A stretch of DNA of 55,064 bases, from the NCBI GenBank assembly GCA_947600025.1, contig CANQFY010000003.1:1-55064 (forward strand), given 5' to 3'. The notes below the pieces were generated by a model that had not been told where the DNA came from, searched no databases, and was given only the letters and a program-made list of their open reading frames with translations. The stretch's first letter is position 1, and each line of letters starts with the position of its first letter. Below are positions 8,344 to 16,617 of the stretch, piece by piece. A program made the translations under genes and the position numbers. Source of the DNA: an uncultured Oscillospiraceae bacterium. Its GTDB lineage: Bacteria > Bacillota > Clostridia > Oscillospirales > Oscillospiraceae.

Positions 8344-9207
8344 ATGAAAAAGAAAAAATACCGCGCCAAGATCAACTGGGGCAAAGAGCTCCGGCTGCTC
8401 CCCGGCTATATCGTGGTGGGGGCTTGGGTCGCCTTTACGGCGGTGATCCTGTTCTGGATCCTGGCCGCCAGCCTGTCCACCTCCCGGGACATTTTTACCG
8501 GCAAGGTGCTGGAGTTCTCCACCGGCTTCCACTGGGAGAACTACGCCAACGCCTGGAAGGACCAGAATGTGTCCGTGTTCTTCGCCAATTCCCTGCTGTA
8601 CTCCACCGTGTCCTGCGCGGGAGTACTCATCATCGCCGCCCCGGCGGCCTATGTGCTGTCCCGCTGGAACTTCCGTGGGAGCAAAACCATCCGGATCGGC
8701 CTGGTCATCGCCATGAGCGTGCCCACCATCATGATCATCATGCCGCTGTATTCCCTGGCGGTGCAGTGGGGGATCAAGGGCCGCATCCTGCTGATGGCGC
8801 TGTATATCATGCTCCGGGTGCCCTATACGGCCATCTACCTGCTGGACTTTTTCTCCACCCTGTCCACGACCTATGAGGAGGCGGCGGCCCTGGACGGCTG
8901 TCCGCCGGCCAGGACCTTCTGGGTCATTATGCTGCCCCTGATCCAGCCGGCCGTGGTCACCGTGACGATCTTTAACTTCCTGTCTGTCTGGAACGAATTC
9001 TTCATGGCCCTGATTTTCACCCCCTCCGGGGACGCCACCCCTGTGGGCGTGGGCCTGTTGCAGATCGTCAACTCCATGCAGTACTCCCACGATTACGGCG
9101 GTATGTTCGCGGCGGTCATCATCGTGTTCCTGCCCACCTTCCTGCTGTATCTGTTCCTGTCCGAGAAGATTATTGCAGGCGTTACCGGAGGCGGCGTAAA
9201 GGGCTGA
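8344..9207 (+). CDS. Sugar ABC importer permease (MalG/UgpE type)
   Basis: The second permease of the importer, 287 residues and six predicted helices. The EAA loop is TYEEAAALDGCPPARTFWVIMLPL at about residues 176-199, and the ending VTGGGVKG is typical of this family. A GGAGGGGAGC ribosome site lies in the short gap after the first permease. The GH112 gene starts 15 bases downstream, so import and phosphorolysis are translated from one message. Confidence 0.9.
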   Translation: MKKKKYRAKINWGKELRLLPGYIVVGAWVAFTAVILFWILAASLSTSRDIFTGKVLEFSTGFHWENYANAWKDQNVSVFFANSLLYSTVSCAGVLIIAAPAAYVLSRWNFRGSKTIRIGLVIAMSVPTIMIIMPLYSLAVQWGIKGRILLMALYIMLRVPYTAIYLLDFFSTLSTTYEEAAALDGCPPARTFWVIMLPLIQPAVVTVTIFNFLSVWNEFFMALIFTPSGDATPVGVGLLQIVNSMQYSHDYGGMFAAVIIVFLPTFLLYLFLSEKIIAGVTGGGVKG

Positions 9208-9222
9208 GGAAAGGAAAATGAA

Positions 9223-11409
9223 ATGGAATCGAGGATCAACAGCATGAATCATTTAACCGGCCGCGTCACCATCCCCACCGATCTGGACGTGGTGCCGGAA
9301 ACGCTGGCGGTGGTGAAACGCCTAGGCGCCGACGCCATCCGGGACTGCGACGGGACCGAGTTCCCGGCGGAGCTGCGGAACGTGGGGGCGAAGGTATACG
9401 CCACCTATTATACCACCCGCAAGGACAACGCCTGGGCGAAGGCCAACCCGGAGGAAGTCCAGCAGTGCTACATCATGACCGTCTTCCGAACCGCCGCCGG
9501 CGGTCCCCTGGAGATCGAGCTGCTGGAAGGCATTAGCCCCGAGCTGATGCGGGTAAACGGCCGGGACGACCCGAAGCGGTGGTGGGAGGTCATGGACCGC
9601 ACGGCAGGGACGGTGGTCAGCGAATGGATGTACGACGAGAACAGGGGCACCGTAATCCTCCCTGCGCCGAAGCCCTACCATGAGTACACCGTCAGCTTTC
9701 TGGCTTACCTCATTTGGGATCCGGTGCATATGTACAACGCCGTCACCAATGGCTGGACCAACTTCGAGCACCAGATCACCTTCGACGTGCGCCAGCCCAA
9801 GAGCCACGCCTACGCCCTGGAACGGCTCCGGCGGTTCTGCCGGGAGCATCCCTATGTGGATGTGATCCGCTTCACCACCTTTTTCCACCAGTTTACCCTG
9901 ATTTTCGATGAGCTGAAGCGGGAAAAGTATGTGGATTGGTACGGATACAGCGCATCGGTGAGTCCTTACATTCTGGAACGGTTCGAGCGGGAGGTTGGCT
10001 ACCCCTTCCGGCCCGAGTACATCATCGATCAGGGCTACTACAACAACCAATACCGCTCCCCCACCCGGGAATACCGGGACTTCATGGCCTTCCAGCGCCG
10101 GGAAGTGGCCGCCCTGGCCAGGGAGCTGGTGGACATCGTCCACGAGTACGGCAAGGAAGCCATGATGTTCCTGGGCGACCACTGGATCGGCACCGAACCG
10201 TTTATGGACGAGTTCCCCTCAATCGGGCTGGACGCGGTGGTGGGCAGCGTGGGCAACGGCTCCACCCTGCGCCTGATCAGCGATATCCCCGGCGTCAGGT
10301 ATACCGAGGGCCGCTTCCTGCCCTATTTCTTCCCGGACACCTTCCACGAAGGCGGCGACCCCATTGGGGAAGCCCGGGTCAACTGGGTCACCGCCCGGCG
10401 GGCCATTCTCCGCAGCCCCATCGACCGGATCGGCTACGGCGGCTACCTAAAGCTAGCCCTGGAGGCACCCGGATTCCTTGACTATGTGGAGCAGGTGTGC
10501 GACGAGTTCCGGCAGATCTATGCCCATATCCACGGCGCCAAGCCCTATTGCGTGGGGACCGTGGCGGTACTCAACGCCTGGGGGAAAATGCGCTCCTGGG
10601 GCTGCCACATGGTCCATCACGCCCTGTATTATAGGAAAAACTACTGCTATGCCGGGGTGATCGAAGCACTGTCCGGCGCGCCCTTCGACGTGCGGTTCCT
10701 CAGCTTCCAGGATCTCAAGGAAAATCCGGAGGCCTTAGACGGCGTGGATGTGCTTCTGAACATCGGCGACGGCGACACGGCCCACACCGGCGGCGCGATC
10801 TGGGAGGATCCGGAGATTACGGCGGCGGTCCGGGGTTTCATCCACCGGGGCGGCGGCTTTATCGGCGTGGGCGAGCCCTCCGGCCACCAGTACCAGGGCC
10901 ACTATTTCCAGCTGGCTCAGGCTCTGGGGGTGGAGAAGGAGACGGGAGCCACCCTGGGCTACGACAAGTACAACTGGGAGGAGCATCCCGACCACTTCAT
11001 CCTCCGGGACTGCCCCAGGGATGTGGACTTCGGCCACTGTCCCGCCGATATCTACGCCCTGCCCGGGGCCCAGGTGCTGATCCAGCGGGACCGGGACGTG
11101 CGGCTGGCGGTCAACGAATTTGGCGGCGGCCGGTGCGTCTACATCTGCGGCCTTCCATACAGCTTTTCCAACAGCCGGCTGCTCTACCGGGCCATCCTCT
11201 GGGCGGCCCACGGGGAGGAGGAGCTTCATCGCTGGTTCAGCTCCAACTGGAACGTGGAGGTCCACGCCTATCTGGACAGCGGAAAATACTGCGTCGTCAA
11301 CAACACCAACGAGCCCCAGCAGACCACCGTGTGGACGGGAAGCGGCAGCTATGTTACGGAGCTTGCGCCCAATGAGATCCGCTGGCATGAGATCGGGGAA
11401 AGACAATGA
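9223..11409 (+). CDS. GH112 1,3-beta-galactosyl-N-acetylhexosamine phosphorylase
   Basis: A cytoplasmic phosphorylase of 728 residues that splits galacto-N-biose (from mucin O-glycans) or lacto-N-biose I (from milk oligosaccharides) with phosphate into galactose 1-phosphate and GalNAc or GlcNAc. GH112 marks are the N-terminal TGRVTIPTDLDV and ADAIRDCDGTEFP (36-48), EYIIDQGYYNNQYRSP (265-280) and AMMFLGDHWIGTEP (313-326). Asp319 in the last motif is the expected general acid. A signal peptide is absent and length is normal for the family. Codon 1 at 9223 is favoured by a nearby AGGAAAGG, but the Met at residue 8 is possible. The TGA overlaps the sulfatase ATG. The NahK opposite would use the released hexosamine; the galactose 1-phosphate enzymes are not in this window. 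Confidence 0.93.
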   Translation: MESRINSMNHLTGRVTIPTDLDVVPETLAVVKRLGADAIRDCDGTEFPAELRNVGAKVYATYYTTRKDNAWAKANPEEVQQCYIMTVFRTAAGGPLEIELLEGISPELMRVNGRDDPKRWWEVMDRTAGTVVSEWMYDENRGTVILPAPKPYHEYTVSFLAYLIWDPVHMYNAVTNGWTNFEHQITFDVRQPKSHAYALERLRRFCREHPYVDVIRFTTFFHQFTLIFDELKREKYVDWYGYSASVSPYILERFEREVGYPFRPEYIIDQGYYNNQYRSPTREYRDFMAFQRREVAALARELVDIVHEYGKEAMMFLGDHWIGTEPFMDEFPSIGLDAVVGSVGNGSTLRLISDIPGVRYTEGRFLPYFFPDTFHEGGDPIGEARVNWVTARRAILRSPIDRIGYGGYLKLALEAPGFLDYVEQVCDEFRQIYAHIHGAKPYCVGTVAVLNAWGKMRSWGCHMVHHALYYRKNYCYAGVIEALSGAPFDVRFLSFQDLKENPEALDGVDVLLNIGDGDTAHTGGAIWEDPEITAAVRGFIHRGGGFIGVGEPSGHQYQGHYFQLAQALGVEKETGATLGYDKYNWEEHPDHFILRDCPRDVDFGHCPADIYALPGAQVLIQRDRDVRLAVNEFGGGRCVYICGLPYSFSNSRLLYRAILWAAHGEEELHRWFSSNWNVEVHAYLDSGKYCVVNNTNEPQQTTVWTGSGSYVTELAPNEIRWHEIGERQ

Positions 11410-12761
11410 GACCCAATATTTTAGTTTATTTTACCGACCAGCAGCGGGCGGACACCTGCGGCTGCTTTGGTCAAAGCCTGGATATCACGCCGAATCTGGA
11501 CGCACTGGCGGCGGAGGGCGTGGCCTTCGATCAGGCGTTCACGCCTCAGCCGGTGTGCGGGCCCTTCCGGGCCATGCTCCAGACCGGCCGGTGGGCCACG
11601 GAGATCGGATGCTTCCGCAACAACGTCATGCTTCCGCGAAACGTCAAGACCCTGGCAAATTACTTCACCGAGGCGGGCTATGAGACCGGCTATGTGGGGA
11701 AATGGCACCTGGCCAGCGACGGGGACGAACAGTATCACCAGCGGCTGGACTTTTTCCACGAGCCCGTTCCCCGGGAGCTGCGGGGCGGGTACAACGGCTT
11801 CTGGCGGGCGGCAGACGTGCTGGAGTTCACCTCCGACGGCTATGGCGGCTACGTCTTCGACGAGGAGGGCCGTAAGCGCTGCTTCGAGGGCTATCGGGTG
11901 GACTGCCTGACCGACATGGCTCTGGAATTTTTCGACATCCGGGATAAGCGCAAGCCCTTTTTCCTGACCGTGTCCCACATCGAGCCCCATCACCAGAACA
12001 ATCACCACCACTACGAAGGGCCCCCCGGCTCCAAGGAGCGGTTCCGGGACTTCCCGGTGCCGCCGGATCTGGCGGCGCTGGAGGGGGACTGGCGGGCGGA
12101 ATACCCGGACTACTTGGGGGCCTGCGCCAGTCTGGACGCCAATTTGGGCAAACTTCTCGCCCGGCTAAAGGAGGAGGGGCTGTATGAAAATACGGTCGTC
12201 GTCTTCCTGTCCGACCACGGCTCCCATTTCAAGACCCGGAACCGGGACGCGCACTTGTGCGGCGCGGACGATTACAAGCGCACCTGCCATGATTCCGCCC
12301 TCCGGGTACCCCTGGTGATTGCCGGAGGCCCCTTCCGGGGCGGTCTCCATGTGCAAAGCCTGGTGAGTACTGCCAGTGTACCCAAGACCCTGCTGGCCCT
12401 GGCGGGGGTGGACGTGGGGGAGGCGATGATCGGGGAAAACCTGCTGGACGTGGTCCACGGGAAGGACCCGAACCGGCCGAACCGGGTGTTCGCCCAGATC
12501 TCCGAGAGCAGGGTGGGGCGGTGCATCCGCACGGCGGACTGGCTCTACGCCATCCACGCGCCCAACGTAGACGGCAGCGCCGCGCCCGGGTCCCAGGTCT
12601 ACGCCGACGATTTTCTGTACGATCTGCGGGCAGACCCCTGGGAGCTTCACAACCTGGCGGGGAACCCGGCCTATTTCCCCCAGCGGGACGTCCTGCGGGC
12701 ACCGCTTCTGGACTGGATCGGCAAGACGGAGGGCTTCTGTCCCCGGATGGTCGAGGACTGA
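11406..12761 (+). CDS. Cys-type S1 sulfatase without signal peptide
   Basis: An arylsulfatase-fold (S1) sulfatase of 451 residues. The N-terminal metal site includes FTDQQRADT (9-17) and the modified residue is Cys51 in CGPFRAMLQTG, matching the CxPxR...TG rule. Position four is Phe, where Ser or Ala is usual. A second metal-site stretch is FLSDHGSHFK. No signal peptide or membrane segment is visible: the protein opens with MRPNILVYFTDQQ, so it should act in the cytoplasm on imported sugar. It overlaps the GH112 gene by four bases (ATGA), tying it to that disaccharide. It needs Cys-to-formylglycine conversion, which the maturase at 3670-4791 would provide. The sulfate position removed (for example 6-O on GlcNAc or galactose) is unknown. 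Confidence 0.9.
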   Translation: MRPNILVYFTDQQRADTCGCFGQSLDITPNLDALAAEGVAFDQAFTPQPVCGPFRAMLQTGRWATEIGCFRNNVMLPRNVKTLANYFTEAGYETGYVGKWHLASDGDEQYHQRLDFFHEPVPRELRGGYNGFWRAADVLEFTSDGYGGYVFDEEGRKRCFEGYRVDCLTDMALEFFDIRDKRKPFFLTVSHIEPHHQNNHHHYEGPPGSKERFRDFPVPPDLAALEGDWRAEYPDYLGACASLDANLGKLLARLKEEGLYENTVVVFLSDHGSHFKTRNRDAHLCGADDYKRTCHDSALRVPLVIAGGPFRGGLHVQSLVSTASVPKTLLALAGVDVGEAMIGENLLDVVHGKDPNRPNRVFAQISESRVGRCIRTADWLYAIHAPNVDGSAAPGSQVYADDFLYDLRADPWELHNLAGNPAYFPQRDVLRAPLLDWIGKTEGFCPRMVED

Positions 12762-12831
12762 GGGGCCGTAGAAAAACACGCCATCTGTCCGGCGGCGCCT
12801 GAACAGCGCCCGCCAGCCTTTCATCAGCCTA

Positions 12832-12863
12832 TGGGAGCCGTGGAAAGCGGCTCCCACTTTTTT
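12832..12863 (+). terminator. Rho-independent terminator of the GNB/LNB operon
   Basis: A 9-bp perfect stem (12832-12840 with 12848-12856) is followed by C and six T residues. It closes the transport, GH112 and sulfatase operon. Confidence 0.88.
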
Positions 12864-12900
12864 CGGGCGGGGCATTGTACACACAGCCGAAATTTTATTA

Positions 12901-12929
12901 TTGAAATTGAACCGCTTTGCATGTAAAAT
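12901..12929 (+). promoter_or_regulatory. Promoter of the LytTR/GHKL two-component operon
   Basis: TTGAAA (12901-12906), a 17-base spacer and TAAAAT (12924-12929) precede the response-regulator gene by 27 bases. Confidence 0.65.
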
Positions 12930-12955
12930 AATACTATCCAGCGGGAGGTGATACC

Positions 12956-13687
12956 GTGCTTCGTGTTCTTCTTTGTGATGATGATGAATTGTTCCTGAAC
13001 CGCATGAAAAGCCGTGTGGAGGCGTTTTTGAGTAGTCAGGGGGAACGGTTTGAGATCCTGGCCCACACCGATACCTCCCTGATCACCGATCGGGAGCTTA
13101 CCCTGTGCGATCTGGCGCTGCTGGATGTGGACCTGGCCACCCCGGAGGACGACGGCATTGCCCTGGCCCGGCGGCTCCGCGCCTTCCGGCAGGACACGGT
13201 GCTGATCTTCGTCACCAACTATGTAGAGTTCGCCCCGGCGGGGTATGAAGTCGGCGCTTTCCGCTATATCCTCAAGCAGAATCTGGATCGGGATCTGCGT
13301 TCCTACCTGGAGCAGGCTCTGGTTCAGCTGAAAAAGCGGAGCGAGACCTACAAGATCCAGGTGGACGGCCGAATCATCGATTTGCCTCTGGAACAAATTG
13401 AAAGGTTTGAAATTCAAAAGCATTGCGTGGAGATTTATCTGCGGGAGGCCCGCCCCGGCGGCAAGGACGTGATCCACCGGGTTCGCGGCTCCCTGTCGGA
13501 GATCGAAGCGGCGCTGGCGGAGCGGGGCTTCCTGCGGATCCACAAAAGCTGTCTGGTCAATATGCGGTTTCTGGTCCGGCTGTCCAGCCAGGGAGCGGAA
13601 TTGGACAACGGCACGATCCTGCGGGTCAGCGAAAAGATGTACAACGACATCAAGAAAAAGTACCTGGCCTGGCGAGGGTGGCAATGA
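12956..13687 (+). CDS. LytTR-family response regulator (AgrA/LytR type)
   Basis: A DNA-binding response regulator of 243 residues. The receiver domain (1-120) shows the acidic pocket CDDDE (7-11), phospho-acceptor Asp57 in LLDVD and Lys107 in YILKQ. The LytTR domain (about 135-238) includes VEIYLRE, IHKSCLVNMRFL and the ending SEKMYNDIKKKY. Translation starts at GTG 12956, preceded by GGGAGG; no better ATG exists. It overlaps the sensor kinase gene (ATGA). Targets are probably the surface-protein and exporter genes that follow, but no convincing LytTR direct repeat was identified. A second, separate LytTR regulator lies at 35191-35910. Confidence 0.92.
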   Translation: MLRVLLCDDDELFLNRMKSRVEAFLSSQGERFEILAHTDTSLITDRELTLCDLALLDVDLATPEDDGIALARRLRAFRQDTVLIFVTNYVEFAPAGYEVGAFRYILKQNLDRDLRSYLEQALVQLKKRSETYKIQVDGRIIDLPLEQIERFEIQKHCVEIYLREARPGGKDVIHRVRGSLSEIEAALAERGFLRIHKSCLVNMRFLVRLSSQGAELDNGTILRVSEKMYNDIKKKYLAWRGWQ

Positions 13688-14958
13688 TGGAATATATTTT
13701 GACAATTCTGTGGGTCGCGATTGAAAACCTGTTCTGCCTTATGCTCCTTTCCGCGTTTTTCCCCGCAAAACGAAGCCGGGCAGTCATGGGTCTGGCATAT
13801 CTGTTTTATTGTGTTTTGCAAATCGTTCTTGTAAGCATCCTCCCGGATGAACTTCACCCTTTTATTGCCATTACAACTCTGCTGCTGATCAGTCTGTACC
13901 TGTTTGATGGGAAATTGATCCCCAAACTGATCATATGCGTGCTTGGGCTTCTTGTACTTGTAATCATGGATACCGTTACGGTTTATGGCGCAATGGCGGC
14001 ATTGGGGCTTTCCTATGAGGAATTTGTCTTCCGGCGGCTCCTATATTCCACCGTCATTACCGCCGAAAAGCTGTTCATTCTTTTCCTTGGTTGGTATCTG
14101 TGCCGATTCCGCGCCATTCGAGAATTCCATATTCAAAGCCGGTGGATGCTCCTGGCGCTTCTCTTCCCGCTATTCAGTCTGGTTTTTTTAACGACTTTAT
14201 TCCTCCAGTCCAAGAACGAAGCGGACCTCTCTATCGGTATCGTGATCCTGAGCGCCGGGCTGGCGCTGGCGAATATCGGGGTGCAGTTCACGATTTATTA
14301 CATGGAAAAAGCCACCCGGAAGGAACAGGAGGACCTTCTGCTCCGCCGGCAGATGGATCTACAGGCGGAAAACATCCTGGCCCTGGAAAAGAGCTACCGG
14401 GCCCAGCGGCAGAACGTCCACGAATTCCGCCATCATTTGCAGACCCTCCAAACGCTTCTGGAGGAAAACCAGATCTCCAAGGCCCAGGAATATCTGAATA
14501 CCCTGCGGGAAACCCAGGCCGTCCGGGTGTTCAGCGTCCGCTCCGGGCATTCCATTCTGGACGTGGTACTGAACGAAAAATACCAGGCTGCCCAGGAAAA
14601 GAATATTGCCATGCAGATCCAGGTCAATGACCTGTCCGCCCTTTCCCTGCCCACAGACGCCCTGGTGGTGCTGCTGTCCAATCTCCTGGACAACGCCATC
14701 GAGGCGGCGGAGCAATGTCCGGACCACCGGGAGATTCAATGCACGCTACAGCTTCAAGACAGCTTCTACTTATCCGTGAGAAACAGCTCTCACGCTGTTG
14801 CCATTGTGGATGGGCAGATTGCCACCACCAAGGCGGACAAGCTGGATCACGGATACGGCCTGATGGCTGTCCGAAAAATACTGGACGGCTGGAAGGCGGA
14901 GTATACATTCGAGTACAAGGATGGCTGGTTCCAATTTGCAGCGGAGATTCCCCTTTGA
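13684..14958 (+). CDS. GHKL sensor histidine kinase (AgrC type)
   Basis: A membrane sensor kinase of 424 residues with about six helices in residues 1-205, a short coiled region, then the phospho-acceptor region NVHEFRHHLQTLQ (His246/His250 area). A GHKL ATPase follows with N-box NLLDNAIEAAE and G-box HGYGLMAVRKIL. The frame stays open upstream to 13423, but the start is placed at ATG 13684, overlapping the regulator stop by four bases; ATG 13687 is an equal choice. Such kinases often sense peptides or membrane stress. The neighbouring ABC-2 type exporter and surface proteins would be natural targets. The signal is unknown. Confidence 0.88.
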   Translation: MMEYILTILWVAIENLFCLMLLSAFFPAKRSRAVMGLAYLFYCVLQIVLVSILPDELHPFIAITTLLLISLYLFDGKLIPKLIICVLGLLVLVIMDTVTVYGAMAALGLSYEEFVFRRLLYSTVITAEKLFILFLGWYLCRFRAIREFHIQSRWMLLALLFPLFSLVFLTTLFLQSKNEADLSIGIVILSAGLALANIGVQFTIYYMEKATRKEQEDLLLRRQMDLQAENILALEKSYRAQRQNVHEFRHHLQTLQTLLEENQISKAQEYLNTLRETQAVRVFSVRSGHSILDVVLNEKYQAAQEKNIAMQIQVNDLSALSLPTDALVVLLSNLLDNAIEAAEQCPDHREIQCTLQLQDSFYLSVRNSSHAVAIVDGQIATTKADKLDHGYGLMAVRKILDGWKAEYTFEYKDGWFQFAAEIPL

Positions 14959-14977
14959 ATAATTCCAACGGATCTGA

Positions 14978-15011
14978 CCGCCCCGGCGCGAAAAGCGCTG
15001 GGGCGGTTTTC
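14978..15011 (+). terminator. Rho-independent terminator of the two-component operon
   Basis: A 12-bp stem with one G-T type mismatch (14978-14989 with 14995-15006), GAAAA loop and TTTT tail, 20 bases after the kinase stop. Confidence 0.85.
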
Positions 15012-15050
15012 CGCTTTCGTGCCAGTTTTTTGGCAGTTGTGCCATAAAAT

Positions 15051-15079
15051 TTGCCAAAAGGAAAGCTGCCGCTTATACT
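15051..15079 (+). promoter_or_regulatory. Promoter of the 436-residue surface-protein gene
   Basis: TTGCCA (15051-15056), 17-base spacer and TATACT (15074-15079). Just upstream are the repeated motifs TGCCAG, TTGGCAG and TGCCA at 15020-15044 in both orientations, which could bind a regulator such as the neighbouring LytTR protein. Confidence 0.55.
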
Positions 15080-15114
15080 GTTGGCAGGCGACGAGAAATG
15101 AAGCATTTCTCTGC

Positions 15115-15144
15115 TTGGCAGAAAGCCTTCGGGCTTTCTGCCAA
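15115..15144. promoter_or_regulatory. Leader hairpin with UUCG tetraloop
   Basis: A perfect 13-bp stem (15115-15127 with 15132-15144) closed by TTCG, in the transcribed leader about 40 bases before the start of the 436-residue gene. A smaller hairpin, GAAATG-AAG-CATTTC, lies just upstream. No T-run follows, so this is not a classic terminator. It could stabilise the mRNA or take part in leader control. Confidence 0.6.
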
Positions 15145-15183
15145 ACGAAAAGTCTATTATGAGCAAGGAGGAATCCAACGGAA

Positions 15184-16494
15184 ATGAAAAAGAAGAAGAA
15201 AGCGCTGCTCCTGGCGGGCGGCTGCGCGGCGCTGGCTCTGCTGCTTGTTGGGGGCTGGCTGCTCTGGCTGTTTTTACAGCCCAAGTTCCAAGAGACCCTT
15301 TCCATTCCCAAGGAGGCAAAGGTGATCCTGCACTTTTCCACCCTCACAGCCTCCGTGCGCCCGGCCTATATGCGCTCCGAACTCTATTTTTACGGCGAAG
15401 ACGGCGCGGTTCTGGACGCCTATCGGGAAGAAGAGGAATGTGTTGACCATTTCATGGTCGGGGGAAAGAACGCGACCTGGTTCTTCTTTCAGGACCATAC
15501 CATCCAGGTGGACAGCGAGGGGACCCACGATCTGCCCGGCGCCTCCGGCACGGGAATTTTCTGCCACCACAAAGGCGGCCCCCCTCAGACCGGCTACATT
15601 GAGGAGCTGGACACCGCCTATTGCCTGCTGAATGTGGGATTCAGTGCCAAAGAGAAGGACCCCAGCTACCTGAGCATTGTGCGCTTTGTGTCCATGGACA
15701 AGAATTATGACGTCCAGATCCAGGGCTATCTAAATAATCTCTCCTATGATCGGGAGACCAAGCAGTTTTTCTGCTTCGTCGCGAACGGGGAAAAGGGTCT
15801 GACCGACAGCGGCCTTCCGGGGTACTATGAAGGCGCGGGAAGATGCTGCTATATTCTAAACTACGACGAGGCATCCGGGGAATTTGTGTTGGACGAGGAT
15901 CCGTTTATTTTTGGCGATACCCCTCCCATGGACAATATCCGTGAGACCTCCTACCTGTGCGCCGGGGATCGGATCTACTGCCTGGAGACCTTCGTTCCCA
16001 CCTCGGACAGTCCCACCTACGATCTGTTTCTGACCACCTTCGATATCGCCTCCGGGGAGGTTTTGGACACAAAGACGATCCTGGAGGACGCCCCCCGGGA
16101 TGAAGAATTGGGCTACTGCGTCTTCTACGGACTCAATGATACCCAACATGCCCAGCGGGGAGGAACGCTCTTTTTCTTCGCGAACCCCGAATGGGTTTTC
16201 CGGGTCCAGAACGGGGAGCAGATCTCTCAGCAGCAGATCCCCTTTGTTTTCTCCGACGCAAGCAGCATCAACTCCACCGATCTGGAGGAACCTGCCGCCA
16301 CATTTCGAGATGTCGCGATCCAGGTCAACAATGACGGCGATGTATTCGTAATCGCCCAATACAAAGACAGCACGATCAAGATCTTTCGTCTGGAGGACGG
16401 CGGCGCCTACACCCAAGTCTGGGAGGGCAAGCGACCCAAGGGGCTGGGCGATGATATGTATTTGACCAGTTTTATGCTGATCGACGAGCCTTGA
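15184..16494 (+). CDS. Membrane-anchored extracellular protein of unknown function
   Basis: A 436-residue protein that I do not recognise. It starts MKKKKK, followed by one strong helix (about 7-31), and the rest lies outside the cell with no further helix. The outer part is rich in short beta-strand-like segments, with repeats of the style YDVQIQGYL, YCLETFVP, YDLFLTTFDIASGEVLD and FRVQNGEQ. This suggests a beta-propeller-like or WD/NHL-like sensor or binding surface. It has its own promoter and a hairpin-rich leader. Its C-terminal codons belong to a 68-bp sequence repeated at 20198-20265, hinting that a paralogue once stood there. The ABC-2 type genes follow. Confidence 0.65.
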   Translation: MKKKKKALLLAGGCAALALLLVGGWLLWLFLQPKFQETLSIPKEAKVILHFSTLTASVRPAYMRSELYFYGEDGAVLDAYREEEECVDHFMVGGKNATWFFFQDHTIQVDSEGTHDLPGASGTGIFCHHKGGPPQTGYIEELDTAYCLLNVGFSAKEKDPSYLSIVRFVSMDKNYDVQIQGYLNNLSYDRETKQFFCFVANGEKGLTDSGLPGYYEGAGRCCYILNYDEASGEFVLDEDPFIFGDTPPMDNIRETSYLCAGDRIYCLETFVPTSDSPTYDLFLTTFDIASGEVLDTKTILEDAPRDEELGYCVFYGLNDTQHAQRGGTLFFFANPEWVFRVQNGEQISQQQIPFVFSDASSINSTDLEEPAATFRDVAIQVNNDGDVFVIAQYKDSTIKIFRLEDGGAYTQVWEGKRPKGLGDDMYLTSFMLIDEP

Positions 16495-16528
16495 AAGAGT
16501 CGTGATCGTAGAGATGAAAAGAGAGTGG
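16461..16528 (+). repeat. 68-bp direct repeat, copy 1
   Basis: Identical at 58 of 68 positions, without gaps, to 20198-20265. The first half encodes the C-terminal LTSFMLIDEP of the 436-residue protein. The second half is non-coding and ends in ATGAAAAGAGAG, opening a frame that stops after six codons. The two copies flank the exporter genes 16618-20082. Confidence 0.8.
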
Positions 16529-16554
16529 CCTTGATAACCAACTAGATAGAAAAA

Positions 16555-16596
16555 CCACGGCGGCATGGCGGTCTTCCAGCCGCCCTGCCGCCGTGG
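16555..16596. terminator. Long hairpin before the exporter operon
   Basis: A 17-bp stem with one mismatch (16555-16571 with 16580-16596) and an eight-base loop. An A-run precedes it and AAAA follows, so it could end leftward transcripts or act as a weak bidirectional terminator. It overlaps the leader of the exporter operon. Confidence 0.5.
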
Positions 16597-16617
16597 AAAA
16601 TGGAAGGTGAAGTTGGA

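Noticed and set aside
16512-16532. Frame starting MKREWP in the first repeat copy
   Set aside because: It stops after six codons; only the second copy has a plausible small frame.
16555-16596. Hairpin considered as a riboswitch or + strand terminator of the 436-residue gene
   Set aside because: It has no T-run on the + side and no known riboswitch core. It was kept only as a hairpin with uncertain direction.
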